DNA of 64,000 bases from IMCC26077 sp964418325 (GTDB lineage Bacteria; Actinomycetota; Actinomycetes; Nanopelagicales; Nanopelagicaceae), in NCBI GenBank assembly GCA_964418325.1, contig CAYQLC010000006.1, forward strand, positions 1 to 64,000. The letters run 5' to 3'. Each line of letters begins with the position of its first letter. The stretch's first letter is position 1. A model generated the notes under the pieces. That model saw nothing but the letters and a program-made list of their open reading frames with translations, had not been told where the DNA came from and made no database searches. Positions 49,319 to 57,795 of the stretch are shown here, piece after piece. The translations under genes and the position numbers were made by a program.

Positions 49319-50398
49319 TTATCTCTCGATGGTCCCAGCGATGAACTCTTCAGTTCGGTTTCGTGCAGTTTCATCAGAGTACTGCTCAGGTGGCGATTTC
49401 ATAAAGTAGCTCGATGGCGAGAGAAGTGGCCCTCCAATTCCGCGATCTAGCCCAATTTTTGCGCAGCGGAGCGCATCGATGATTACCCCCGCCGAGTTTG
49501 GCGAATCCCATACCTCTAGCTTGTACTCGAGACTTAGTGGCACATCGCCAAAGGCGCGTCCTTCGAGGCGCACGTATGCCCACTTACGATCATCAAGCCA
49601 AGAGACATAATCCGAAGGCCCGATGTGAACATTTCCTTCACCCATGTCATGGTCGAGTTGTGAGGTGACCGATTGGGTCTTGGAGATCTTCTTTGACTCT
49701 AAGCGATCTCGTTCGAGCATATTCTTGAAATCCATATTTCCGCCAACGTTGAGTTGCAAGGTCCGATCAAGATGGACGCCACGGTCTTGGAAGAGTTTGG
49801 CAAGGATTCGGTGGGTAATTGTTGCACCTACCTGGCTCTTGATGTCGTCTCCAACAATTGGCACCTTAGCATCGCTAAATTTCTTGGACCAGACTGGATC
49901 AGAAGCAATAAAAACAGGAAGTGCGTTTACAAAGGCGCAGTGTGCATCGATTGCTGCTTGAGCATAAAAGCGAGTTGCTTCCTCAGAGCCAACCGGAAGA
50001 TAGCAAATGAGTACATCTACTCTCTTCTCTTTGAGAGATGACACCATGTCAACAGGTTTCGCGTCAGATTCCTTAATCGTCTCTTTGTAATAACGACCCA
50101 TTCCATCAAGTGTGGTTCCGCGCTCGACAACAACGCCAGTCTTCGCCACATTACAGAACTTGATGGTGTTGTTCTCGCTTGCCCAGATTGCATCAGCAAG
50201 ATCAAGTCCGACCTTCTTGGCATCCACATCGTAGGCAGCGACAAATTCGATGTCACTAATGTGATAGCCACCAATCACTGCATGCATCAACCCTGGAATT
50301 TCTTGGTCGACTGCAGCATCTTTGTAATAGGTCACACCTTGTACAAGTGAGTTGGCACAGTTACCCACGCCAACGATTGCTACTCGGATCTTGCTCAC
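49319..50398 (-). CDS. ino1: myo-Inositol-1-phosphate synthase
   Basis: NAD-dependent conversion of glucose 6-phosphate to inositol 1-phosphate, the source of inositol for phosphatidylinositol, mannosides and mycothiol. The 359-residue actinobacterial form has the N-terminal motif VAIVGVGNCANSLVQG, INALPVFIAS-like block (VNALPVFIAS), GDDIKSQVGAT and LQLNVGGNMDFKNM. Start is GTG within a GTGA overlap with padR. With pimB elsewhere in the window, the organism probably makes phosphatidylinositol mannosides. Confidence 0.95.
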   Translation of the reverse strand: MSKIRVAIVGVGNCANSLVQGVTYYKDAAVDQEIPGLMHAVIGGYHISDIEFVAAYDVDAKKVGLDLADAIWASENNTIKFCNVAKTGVVVERGTTLDGMGRYYKETIKESDAKPVDMVSSLKEKRVDVLICYLPVGSEEATRFYAQAAIDAHCAFVNALPVFIASDPVWSKKFSDAKVPIVGDDIKSQVGATITHRILAKLFQDRGVHLDRTLQLNVGGNMDFKNMLERDRLESKKISKTQSVTSQLDHDMGEGNVHIGPSDYVSWLDDRKWAYVRLEGRAFGDVPLSLEYKLEVWDSPNSAGVIIDALRCAKIGLDRGIGGPLLSPSSYFMKSPPEQYSDETARNRTEEFIAGTIER

Positions 50399-50928
50399 TG
50401 GGATTTCCTCTCTGCTTTGATCATTTCATCTAGCCAAGCAATCTCTCGCTCAGCTGAATCAAGCGAGTGGCGGCGCCACTCGATGAAATATTTATCTAGT
50501 CCAATCGGCGAGCGCTCCAACTCATGGCGCAGTAGATCTGCCTTCTCGCGAAGGCGGCGTCTACGTGCCTCGAGAATTCGCACCCGATTGGTATGGGAAG
50601 TCGGACCGAAGAAGGCAAAGTGCACGCCAAATGCTTCATCTTCCGTGGCATCAAGAGTCTCGGTTAACTCTTGAAAGCGTCGCAGACCTTTTTTGGTGAT
50701 CTGATAAGCAATGCGCGTGCGCCGTGATGTGCCGCTCTCACTCTCGATTACCTCAATCAGTTCGTTCTCTGACATTCGCTTGAGTAGCGGATAGAGAGAG
50801 CCGAAGGAGAGGGCCCGGAATGGGCCAAGGATGGTGAGCGATCGCTTGCGCAGCTCATATCCATGGAGCGGTCCGCCCGCCAGAAGGCCAAGGAGGGTGA
50901 ACTCCAGTGGTTGACTTCGCAGCGCCAC
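50395..50928 (-). CDS. PadR-family transcriptional regulator
   Basis: A 177-residue repressor: winged helix at about 5-85 (SQPLEFTLLGLLAGGPLHGYEL, given here as FTLLGLLAGGPLHGYELRKR) and a helical C-terminal dimerisation part. GTG 50928 is chosen because GGGGAGG lies 5 nt upstream; the frame stays open to 50982. The padR-ino1 pairing is conserved in actinobacteria (Rv0047c-Rv0046c). Tandem palindromic repeats about 35 nt upstream are a likely self-binding site. Confidence 0.9.
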   Translation of the reverse strand: MALRSQPLEFTLLGLLAGGPLHGYELRKRSLTILGPFRALSFGSLYPLLKRMSENELIEVIESESGTSRRTRIAYQITKKGLRRFQELTETLDATEDEAFGVHFAFFGPTSHTNRVRILEARRRRLREKADLLRHELERSPIGLDKYFIEWRRHSLDSAEREIAWLDEMIKAERKSQ

Positions 50929-50961
50929 ACGAACCTCCCCTACTACCGTGAGATGATTTCT

Positions 50962-50984
50962 CGATACATCGAACCGATACATCG
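50962..50984 (-). promoter_or_regulatory. Tandem operator-like repeats upstream of padR
   Basis: Two identical copies of CGATACATCG separated by 3 nt, a 13-bp period. Each copy is itself an inverted repeat (CGAT-AC-ATCG), and the outer bases extend the symmetry. The position, 34 nt before the padR start, suits auto-repression of padR-ino1. Confidence 0.5.
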
Positions 50985-51123
50985 GCCTGCCATATCTAAG
51001 CCTCTGCCTACCCTGAGAGCAAGTTCAGAACTTCCTCGGCGCGCCCCGCCTGATTCTCCCCATTTATGCAGGTCGAGAGCCTTACCCTTTTTACTGAAGT
51101 GAGCCAGAGCACAACAGCTCACC

Positions 51124-51145
51124 CCGTTCCTCGAGGGGGGAACGG
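51124..51145 (+). promoter_or_regulatory. Leader hairpin upstream of uracil permease
   Basis: CCGTTCC and GGAACGG form a 7-bp stem with an 8-nt loop, ending about 8 nt before the GGAAGGA ribosome site. It could modulate translation; no PyrR consensus loop is recognised. Confidence 0.35.
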
Positions 51146-51167
51146 ATTAACGGAAGGAATCCCCACT

Positions 51168-52439
51168 ATGGCATCAATTTTCACCTGGAAAGTCCACTCT
51201 GGAGGCGATGTCGTTGCCCCAGATGAGCGGCTCTCCTGGCCACGCACGATCGGTATCGGCTTCCAACATATCGCCGCGATGTTCGGCGCCACCTTCTTAG
51301 TTCCAGTTCTCACTGGCCTGCCGCCAGCGACCACCCTCTTCTTCTCCGGAATTGGCACCATCCTCTTCCTGCTCATCACCCAGAACAAGGTGCCTAGCTA
51401 TCTAGGCTCCTCCTTTGCCTTTCTCGGACCAATCGCCGCGGCCACAGCAGGTAGCGGTGGCGCAGCTGCCGCTCTCGGCGGCGTAGTCGCAACGGGCGTT
51501 CTCCTGGTCCTCGTTGGTTTAGTGGTGAAGGCAGTAGGCGCATCATGGATCAACTGGTTGATGCCTCCGGTAGTTACCGGCACCATCGTCATGGTCATTG
51601 GATTTAACTTAGCAAGCGTTGCCTACAACAAAGCGTGGAGCGGAACTGGCCCTGGCGCCGGTCAACTTCAAGCGCAAGGTCCGCTACTGGGAATCATCAC
51701 ACTCCTTGCTATCGGACTTATTGCAGCGCTCTCCAAAGGTTTCATCGGTCGCATCTCGATCTTCCTCGGACTTGTCGTTGGTTATGTAGTTGCACTGATC
51801 CGTGGTGATGTTGATACCAAGCCAATCTCTGAAGCAAAGTGGCTTGCACTTCCTACCTTTACCTCACCAACTTTCACGATGAGCGCGATTCTGCTTTTCA
51901 TCCCAGTAGTACTTGTGTTGATTGCTGAGAATGTCGGACACGTCAAAGCAGTTGCCGCAATGACTGGAAAGAGCCTTGATGATCAAATGGGTAATGCGCT
52001 GATGGGTGATGGTTTAGCAACTACGCTCGCTGGAGCTGGTGGTGGCTCGGGAACAACAACGTATGCCGAAAATATCGGTGTTATGGCTGCGACCAAGGTC
52101 TACTCCACTATCGCTTACTACATCGCCGGCGTGGGAGCGATATTGCTTGCGCTCTGTCCAAAGTTTGGCGCAGTGCTTAGCGCAACTCCAGTCGGTGTAC
52201 TTGGAGGAGCAAGCGTTGCGCTCTTTGGAATGATCGGAATGTTGGGCGCAAAGATTTGGATTGAGTCAAAAGTTGATCTCAGTAATTCGACAAATCTTCT
52301 CGTTGCCGGCTCTTCGGTGATTATCGGAATCGCTGATGTTTCCTTCAAGATTGGTGATTACACTTTCAATGGCATCATCAATGCAACGCTCGTTGCAATC
52401 TTGGGTTACCACATTCTCCATGCAATGCGTAAGAAGTAA
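51168..52439 (+). CDS. Uracil/xanthine permease (NCS2 family)
   Basis: A 423-residue membrane protein of the NCS2 (UraA-like) nucleobase:proton symporters. Helix 1 and 3 regions include FQHIAAMFGATFLVP and LGSSFAFLGPIAAATA, and the substrate-site helices IAENVGHVKA and GSGTTTYAENIGVMAATKVYS. These fit uracil permease. The frame runs open to 51066, but ATG 51168 has a GGAAGGA site and family-like start. A strong terminator follows. Confidence 0.92.
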   Translation: MASIFTWKVHSGGDVVAPDERLSWPRTIGIGFQHIAAMFGATFLVPVLTGLPPATTLFFSGIGTILFLLITQNKVPSYLGSSFAFLGPIAAATAGSGGAAAALGGVVATGVLLVLVGLVVKAVGASWINWLMPPVVTGTIVMVIGFNLASVAYNKAWSGTGPGAGQLQAQGPLLGIITLLAIGLIAALSKGFIGRISIFLGLVVGYVVALIRGDVDTKPISEAKWLALPTFTSPTFTMSAILLFIPVVLVLIAENVGHVKAVAAMTGKSLDDQMGNALMGDGLATTLAGAGGGSGTTTYAENIGVMAATKVYSTIAYYIAGVGAILLALCPKFGAVLSATPVGVLGGASVALFGMIGMLGAKIWIESKVDLSNSTNLLVAGSSVIIGIADVSFKIGDYTFNGIINATLVAILGYHILHAMRKK

Positions 52440-52469
52440 CAAACTCAAGAACTGAGAGAGTAAGCAAAA

Positions 52470-52497
52470 GGACGGGGAGTAATCCCCGTCCTTTTTT
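52470..52497 (+). terminator. Rho-independent terminator of uracil permease gene
   Basis: Perfect 9-bp stem GGACGGGGA/TCCCCGTCC with a GTAA tetraloop, followed by T6. Confidence 0.95.
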
Positions 52498-52539
52498 AGC
52501 GCCTTTTCTACTCTCTCACTTAGAGGCGACATTATTTGT

Positions 52540-52545
52540 TAGGCT
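52540..52545 (+). promoter_or_regulatory. -10 element for leaderless LysE-family transcript
   Basis: TAGGCT lies 6 nt before the GTG start at 52552. Confidence 0.5.
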
Positions 52546-52551
52546 CTCGAT

Positions 52552-53202
52552 GTGTTCCTTGGAATTCCCATCCCCACAAAAATAGGTGAGTATCTCATCG
52601 TCTCAGTCGCAATCATTCTGGCGCCTGGGCCGTCGGTGCTTTTTACTATTGCTCGAGCAATCGCTTGGGGCAGGAAAGTCGCTTTTTTCACCGTCGTTGG
52701 TAACGCAACCGGTTTCTTTGCTATGTCGCTACTGGTGGCACTCGGCGTGGGTCCAATTATTCAAAGCTCTGATTTCGTGTATGCGGCTGTGCAATGGGGT
52801 GGTGGGCTCTACCTCATCTATTTAGGAATTGATGCAATAAGAAAACGTAACGAGCATTCAAGTCAAATGTTAGAGAACGGAGTCACCAGCGCACCGTCGA
52901 CCTTGCGCGTTATCCGAGATGGATTTGTTGTGGGAATCTTGAACCCTAAGGGAATAGTCTTCAATGCCGCGGTTACACCACAGTTCATTGATCGAGCCCA
53001 AGGCAATGTGGTGCTCCAGTTGATTCTCCTCGGTGCAATTTTTGCACTGCTGGCGCTCGTGTGTGATGGAACGTGGGGACTTCTAGCTGGCACTGCACGA
53101 AATTGGCTAGCAACAAATGTGCTCCGAATTGTCTTGCTCAGGAGCGCAGGTGGTGTCGTGATGATTATTCTTGGCGCATTGGTTTTGATTCAAATAAAAT
53201 AA
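52552..53202 (+). CDS. LysE-family amino acid exporter
   Basis: A 216-residue membrane protein with about six helices of the LysE/RhtB group, which exports amino acids. The N-terminal signature IILAPGPSVLFTIARAI and the following GRKVAFFTVVGNATGF are typical, and GILNPKGIVFNAAVTPQF marks the second repeat. The start is GTG 52552, supported by the leaderless promoter. It stands alone between a terminator and a convergent gene. The exported substrate is unknown. Confidence 0.88.
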   Translation: MFLGIPIPTKIGEYLIVSVAIILAPGPSVLFTIARAIAWGRKVAFFTVVGNATGFFAMSLLVALGVGPIIQSSDFVYAAVQWGGGLYLIYLGIDAIRKRNEHSSQMLENGVTSAPSTLRVIRDGFVVGILNPKGIVFNAAVTPQFIDRAQGNVVLQLILLGAIFALLALVCDGTWGLLAGTARNWLATNVLRIVLLRSAGGVVMIILGALVLIQIK

Positions 53203-53207
53203 CGGTT

Positions 53208-53230
53208 ACTCGTTCACTCGTTCACTCGTT
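53208..53230. repeat. Short tandem repeat, unit actcgttc
   Basis: Nearly three copies of an 8-bp unit between the LysE and plsC gene ends; the last copy reaches into the plsC stop region. Confidence 0.7.
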
Positions 53231-53923
53231 ATCTTCGTCGATCTCTTCGCCTTTCTGCAAAAGCTCCTTCGCGCGCGTTGCATAGATATCGACATACTCT
53301 TGTCCGCTCATCGCTTGAATCTCACGCATGATTGAATCGGTGACGCCACGAAGCACAAAGGGGTCAGTGGAATCTCCAGCATCTGCAAAATTCATTGGCT
53401 TGCCGAAATACACTCCGACCCGCATGATCTTGGGAATAACTTTTCCCGTTGGTTGAATCTTCTCCGTGTTCATCATCGCTACCGGAACTACCGTTGCGCC
53501 AGATTCAATCGCCAAACGAGCGATCCCGGTGCGTCCTCGATAAAGGCGCCCATCTGGGGAGCGCGTGCCTTCGGGATAGATGCCGATGCACTCACCTTGT
53601 GCAAGTAACTCGATCCCGGTGCGGACTGCAGCTTCACTGGCCCGGCCACCTGATCGATCCACAGGAACTTGGCCAAGAGCTTTGAAAGTTAACTTCTTAA
53701 TCAACCCCTTGAGGCCAGGTTGGGTGAAGTACTCCTGCTTGGCAAGAAACGTGACCTTACGTGAAACAACAAGAGGCATAAAGATCGAGTCACTAAAGGA
53801 GAGATGATTTGAGGCGATGATCACTGGCCCAGAGTTTGGCACTGAATCAAGACCGCGAACCTTGGGGCGAAAGAGCAGTAACAAAATAGGCGTGAGAAAA
53901 GTCTTAAGTAGTCGATAGGGCAT
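53222..53923 (-). CDS. plsC: 1-Acyl-sn-glycerol-3-phosphate acyltransferase (PlsC family), copy 2
   Basis: A 233-residue acyltransferase with a hydrophobic N-terminus, motif I NHLSFSDS (H-x4-D), motif II GRTGIARLA and motif III IGIYPEGTRSPDGRL. It is closer to the textbook family than the copy at 31792. Its start overlaps the glucokinase stop by 1 bp (TAATG), so the two are co-translated. From memory, M. tuberculosis Rv2182c is the counterpart in the same neighbourhood. Confidence 0.92.
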   Translation of the reverse strand: MPYRLLKTFLTPILLLLFRPKVRGLDSVPNSGPVIIASNHLSFSDSIFMPLVVSRKVTFLAKQEYFTQPGLKGLIKKLTFKALGQVPVDRSGGRASEAAVRTGIELLAQGECIGIYPEGTRSPDGRLYRGRTGIARLAIESGATVVPVAMMNTEKIQPTGKVIPKIMRVGVYFGKPMNFADAGDSTDPFVLRGVTDSIMREIQAMSGQEYVDIYATRAKELLQKGEEIDEDNE

Positions 53924-54870
53924 TATCCACGCGCCAAATCTGCCACGCCAACTAGTCCAGCATCATTGCCCATTTGTGCTGTCACGATATTCGGTAGCGA
54001 ATGACCGGAGAATGATGCATTGCGAGCCAGTGATTCTCGAGCTGGTGCAGCGAGAATTTCCCCTGCTTCGGACACTCCGCCTCCTAGAACGATGAGATCG
54101 GGATCCAAGATAACGACCAAGGATGCTAAACCAAAACCGAGCCACTCCCCCGTTAACTTAAATGCCGTAGTGGCAATCCGATCACCAGCTTGCGCGGCAG
54201 CGCTCACGTGTCGACCAGTTAATCCTTCGAGCGTGCCATCTCCATATCTCAAAAGTTCAAAGGCGCGTTCTGGCGCAGCAGCGATTGCCTCTTCAACATG
54301 TCGCATCAAAGCAGGACCTGCGCAATATTGCTCAAAGCATCCGCGAGCGCCACATCCACAGAGCGGACCATTTGCATTAACACGCATATGTCCAAACTCA
54401 GCAGCTGTTCCATGGGCACCTCTGAATAGTTGCCCATCAACGATGAGCGCGCCACCCATGCCTGTCCCCAAGATGAAAAAGATCATGTTTCGAGAGTTTC
54501 GCCCCGCGCCATACCGGTATTCACCCCAACATGCTGCATTTGCATCATTCTCTACGATGATTCGGGAACCGATCAATGGTTCAAGTTCTTCAGCGAGATT
54601 CACTCCGGTCCAGCCCGCAATGTTAGTTGCTGCCAACATTCGTTCTCGGTCTGCAGAGACAAAACCTGCCGCCGAGAGACCAATATTTGAGATCTCCTCG
54701 TTAACATCCTTTTGCAATTGATTCACTAGCTCTGCAACCAGATGTGTTAGCGCCTTCCCGCCTTCACGGGGAGTTTCGCGACGTAATCGAGCAATGACTC
54801 GTCCCTCTTCGTCAACGACACCACCTAATAACTTGGTACCGCCAACATCAATGCCGATTGCCAGAGACAT
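53923..54870 (-). CDS. glk: ROK-family glucokinase
   Basis: Phosphorylates glucose with ATP. The 315-residue protein has the N-terminal phosphate motif GIDVGGTKLLGGVVDEEG, sugar-binding NDANAACWGE and GTGMGGALI, and the ROK zinc site with His in EFGHMRVN and CGCGARGCFEQYC. It follows the SRPBCC gene by 19 nt. Some ROK proteins are regulators with a DNA-binding domain; none is present here, so kinase function is likely. Confidence 0.92.
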   Translation of the reverse strand: MSLAIGIDVGGTKLLGGVVDEEGRVIARLRRETPREGGKALTHLVAELVNQLQKDVNEEISNIGLSAAGFVSADRERMLAATNIAGWTGVNLAEELEPLIGSRIIVENDANAACWGEYRYGAGRNSRNMIFFILGTGMGGALIVDGQLFRGAHGTAAEFGHMRVNANGPLCGCGARGCFEQYCAGPALMRHVEEAIAAAPERAFELLRYGDGTLEGLTGRHVSAAAQAGDRIATTAFKLTGEWLGFGLASLVVILDPDLIVLGGGVSEAGEILAAPARESLARNASFSGHSLPNIVTAQMGNDAGLVGVADLARG

Positions 54871-54889
54871 GGGGCGTTGCTCAACCTTC

Positions 54890-55318
54890 TCAGTTCTCGA
54901 CGTGCGCTTTAAGTTCTTTCAGCGTCTGATCCACTACCGCTTTCTCGGCTTTCAGACGCATCATGTCGGGAACGGGCATCGATAAAGCAACGGTTAACGC
55001 ATAACTGACTTCAGTGTCATCGCCGATGCTCTTGAGCTCTTGGGTGCCATCCATTGCGGTCAGCAGATCTGCGCTCTCGAGCGAGAAGGTGAGAGAGGCA
55101 GGGAAGTTGCTCCAGTCAAAAGTTAAAATCGCTTCGTCGCGCAGCGCGCCAGAGACTAGGGACATTTCGACCTTGGTCGGCTTGCTCGCCTCGCCTTCAA
55201 GCACCTTGACCGCCTTCATGGAACTCGACCAGCTCGGGTAGGTTCCGACAGATGCAATCGCCTCGGCCACCTGGGCTAACGGGGCTTCGATAATGATGGT
55301 AGATCGGGTTTCACTCAT
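54890..55318 (-). CDS. SRPBCC-family protein (polyketide cyclase/START-like)
   Basis: A 142-residue single-domain protein of the ligand-binding Bet v 1-like fold. It opens TRSTIIIEAPLAQVAEAIASV and YPSWSSSMKAVKVLEGE, which match actinobacterial cyclase/dehydrase-type proteins such as Rv2185c. Ligand and reaction unknown; position next to fadD and plsC hints at lipid metabolism. Leaderless promoter TAACCT precedes the ATG. Confidence 0.85.
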   Translation of the reverse strand: MSETRSTIIIEAPLAQVAEAIASVGTYPSWSSSMKAVKVLEGEASKPTKVEMSLVSGALRDEAILTFDWSNFPASLTFSLESADLLTAMDGTQELKSIGDDTEVSYALTVALSMPVPDMMRLKAEKAVVDQTLKELKAHVEN

Positions 55319-55325
55319 GGCCTGA

Positions 55326-55331
55326 AGGTTA
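55326..55331 (-). promoter_or_regulatory. -10 element for leaderless SRPBCC-glk-plsC transcript
   Basis: TAACCT (minus strand) lies 7 nt before the ATG at 55318. Confidence 0.45.
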
Positions 55332-55418
55332 CCCTTCTCGAGAAGCGGTTGCCTGCGCTAGCGTCTACCCTTCGTGGGAAGAGGCCACGAATCGTGAAGT
55401 CGCCAAAAGGAGCGCGCA

Positions 55419-57206
55419 ATGAAAGAGGTATCTGTACCCGCCCTCGTACCTCCAGCCACAGAGGGAAATCTCACCGACTTAATCATCAATAGAGCTCACT
55501 TCGAGCCGGAGCGGACCATGCTCTCTCGTCCAGTTGGCGAGGGATGGCAACCTGTCAGCGCTCGCACGCTCGAGGCGGAAGTGCGCGCAGTGGCAAAAGG
55601 TTTGATTGCTGCTGGAATCAAAAGCGGCGACCGTGTGGGCCTACTCTCGCGCACTCGCTATGAGTGGACAATCATGGATTTTGCCATTTGGTTTGCTGGC
55701 GGTGTCGTCGTCCCCGTGTACGAAACATCTTCAGCCGAGCAGATTGAGTGGATCTTGCAAGATTCTGGAGCAGTGGGCATTGTCGTTGAGACTCCCGCAC
55801 ACGCAGCGCTTGTTGAAACTGTTCGCACCAAAGATTTGAAGAATATTTGGATCATCACTGAAGATGCGCTGGCGCAATTGTCTCAGAGCGGAAGTGGTAT
55901 CTCTGATGATCAAGTGACCGAGCGGAGAAATAGCCTCAAGCCCGAGACTCTCGCAACTCTGATCTACACCTCCGGGACAACAGGCAAACCAAAGGGCGTG
56001 CAACTGACGCATGCGAATTTCCTCGCAGAGTGCGGAAATGTTGTTGAAGGTGCATCGGATCTCTTCTTACGACCAAACGGTTCAACTTTGCTCTTCTTGC
56101 CTCTGGCACACGTCTTTGGCCGCATGATTGAGATTGGTGCGATTCGTGCTGGCTTACATCTTGCACATTGCAGCGATCCCGTGGGGCGGTTACTTGGCGA
56201 TCTTGCAAGCTTCAAACCAAACTTCGTTCTCTCCGTGCCGCGAATTTTTGAAAAGATTTACAACAGCGCAGAGGCAAAAGCTGACGCAGCGGGCAAGGGG
56301 AAGATTTTCCGTAAGGCTGCTGGAATTGCGATTGCGTACAGCGAAGGGATGCAAAGTGGCCATATCTCCCCCGGCCTTCGCGTGAAGCATGCCCTCTTCG
56401 ATAAATTGGTCTACAGCAAGATTCGCCACGTCATGGGTGGGAATGTTGATGCTGCCATCTCCGGTGGCGCGCCGCTGGGTGAACGATTAGGCCACTTCTT
56501 CCGCGGCGCTGGTGTGCGCGTACTTGAAGGGTATGGCTTGACTGAAACTACTGCGGGAGCAACCTTGAACCTCACCTCTTCGGTGAAGATTGGTTCAGTA
56601 GGTCGACCAATTCCCGGAACCACTATCAAGATCGATGATGATGGCGAAGTGCTGATTAAGGGCCCTATCGTCATGAATGGATATTGGCAAAATGACGCTG
56701 CTAATAAAGAGGTCTTCACTGCTGATGGCTTCTTCCGATCAGGTGATCTGGGTCGACTCGATGAGAATGGCTTCCTCTACATCGTAGGACGCAAGAAGGA
56801 ATTAATTGTCACCTCAGGTGGAAAGAATGTTGCCCCGGCAGTGCTCGAAGATCGTCTGCGCTCACACCCATTGGTGAGCCAATGCATGGTCGTTGGTGAT
56901 AACAAACCCTATATCGCAGCGCTCGTCACTATTGATCAAGATGCGGTCAAGGTGTGGGCGGCTGCGAACAATAAGGGTGGAGCGGCTATCGAGGATCTAG
57001 CCAAAGATTCCGCACTTATCGCCGTCATCCAGACAGCTGTCGATGAAGCGAATAAGGCAGTAAGCAAGGCTGAGTCCATTCGTAAATTCACAATCCTTCC
57101 AGTCGATTTCACCATCGCTGGCGGACACCTCACTGCAAAACTCTCTGTGAAGCGTCACGTGGTCGCCAAAGAGTTCGCAGTTGAGATTGAAAAACTCTAC
57201 GACTGA
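55419..57206 (+). CDS. fadD: Long-chain fatty-acid-CoA ligase (AMP-forming)
   Basis: Activates fatty acids to acyl-CoA through an acyl-adenylate. The 595-residue protein has the P-loop YTSGTTGKPKGVQLTH, LEGYGLTETTAG, the hinge region SGDLGRLDENGFLYIVGRKKE and the C-terminal Lys in TAKLSVKR. This matches the FadD15-type enzymes of actinobacteria, in the same place. AAGGAG lies 7-8 nt before the ATG. The end overlaps the histidine kinase start by 26 bp. Confidence 0.95.
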   Translation: MKEVSVPALVPPATEGNLTDLIINRAHFEPERTMLSRPVGEGWQPVSARTLEAEVRAVAKGLIAAGIKSGDRVGLLSRTRYEWTIMDFAIWFAGGVVVPVYETSSAEQIEWILQDSGAVGIVVETPAHAALVETVRTKDLKNIWIITEDALAQLSQSGSGISDDQVTERRNSLKPETLATLIYTSGTTGKPKGVQLTHANFLAECGNVVEGASDLFLRPNGSTLLFLPLAHVFGRMIEIGAIRAGLHLAHCSDPVGRLLGDLASFKPNFVLSVPRIFEKIYNSAEAKADAAGKGKIFRKAAGIAIAYSEGMQSGHISPGLRVKHALFDKLVYSKIRHVMGGNVDAAISGGAPLGERLGHFFRGAGVRVLEGYGLTETTAGATLNLTSSVKIGSVGRPIPGTTIKIDDDGEVLIKGPIVMNGYWQNDAANKEVFTADGFFRSGDLGRLDENGFLYIVGRKKELIVTSGGKNVAPAVLEDRLRSHPLVSQCMVVGDNKPYIAALVTIDQDAVKVWAAANNKGGAAIEDLAKDSALIAVIQTAVDEANKAVSKAESIRKFTILPVDFTIAGGHLTAKLSVKRHVVAKEFAVEIEKLYD

Positions 57207-57795
57207 TCGGAGCGAGCGGCTCAGAGTCGCTCGCGACCTTCATGACACCATCGCACAAGAGATTGTGGCACTGGGTTATGAATGTGATCAGGCTATCGCG
57301 CTGTCTTCCATAGGCGATGGCCGTACCTCCCTAATCTCGATGCGGGTAAAAATCTCACTATTGGGATTGGTGCTCAGGGATGAGCTCGGAGAGTTACGAG
57401 AAGCTGGTAGAACTTTTGGTGCCGCACTCGCTACTTTTTTACCTGAGTTGGAATCCATGCACCACATCCAGATTCACAACGAAATCGCATCAGATTTCCG
57501 AATCACTAATGGCGCAGAACTGGATATCTATCGAGTCGTTCGCGAAATAGTCGTAAACATCGCAGCTCATTCGAATGCCAGTGAAGTATCCATATCAGCC
57601 CGTCAGGTTAGTGATGGATTGGTACTCACCATTACTGATAATGGCATTGTTAATAACTCCTTTGCTTCAAATGAGAGAAGAAATCACCATTATGGTCTAG
57701 TGGGACTCTATGAACGTATTGCCAATTTCCACGGTGAAATTACCTATGCTCGGGTAACAGATTTCAATATCTATGAGGTCAGCGTTTTAGGATGA
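57181..57795 (+). CDS. Minimal soluble histidine kinase (HisKA_3/HATPase)
   Basis: A 204-residue NarL-type sensor kinase core without sensor domain or membrane helices. The phospho-acceptor H21 is in LRVARDLHDTIAQEIVALG. The ATPase part has N-box Asn126 (REIVVNIAAHSNASEV), G1 in ITDNGI and G2 in HHYGLVGLYERI. The start is TTG 57181 or TTG 57187, inside the fadD end, so expression depends on fadD. It overlaps its response regulator by four bases. The signal must come from a partner protein or a cytoplasmic cue. Confidence 0.85.
   Translation: MRLKNSTTDRSERLRVARDLHDTIAQEIVALGYECDQAIALSSIGDGRTSLISMRVKISLLGLVLRDELGELREAGRTFGAALATFLPELESMHHIQIHNEIASDFRITNGAELDIYRVVREIVVNIAAHSNASEVSISARQVSDGLVLTITDNGIVNNSFASNERRNHHYGLVGLYERIANFHGEITYARVTDFNIYEVSVLG

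Noticed and set aside
53208..53230. 8-bp tandem repeat as a CRISPR or mobile element scar
   Set aside because: Too short, no spacers and no flanking duplications; simple slippage repeat.
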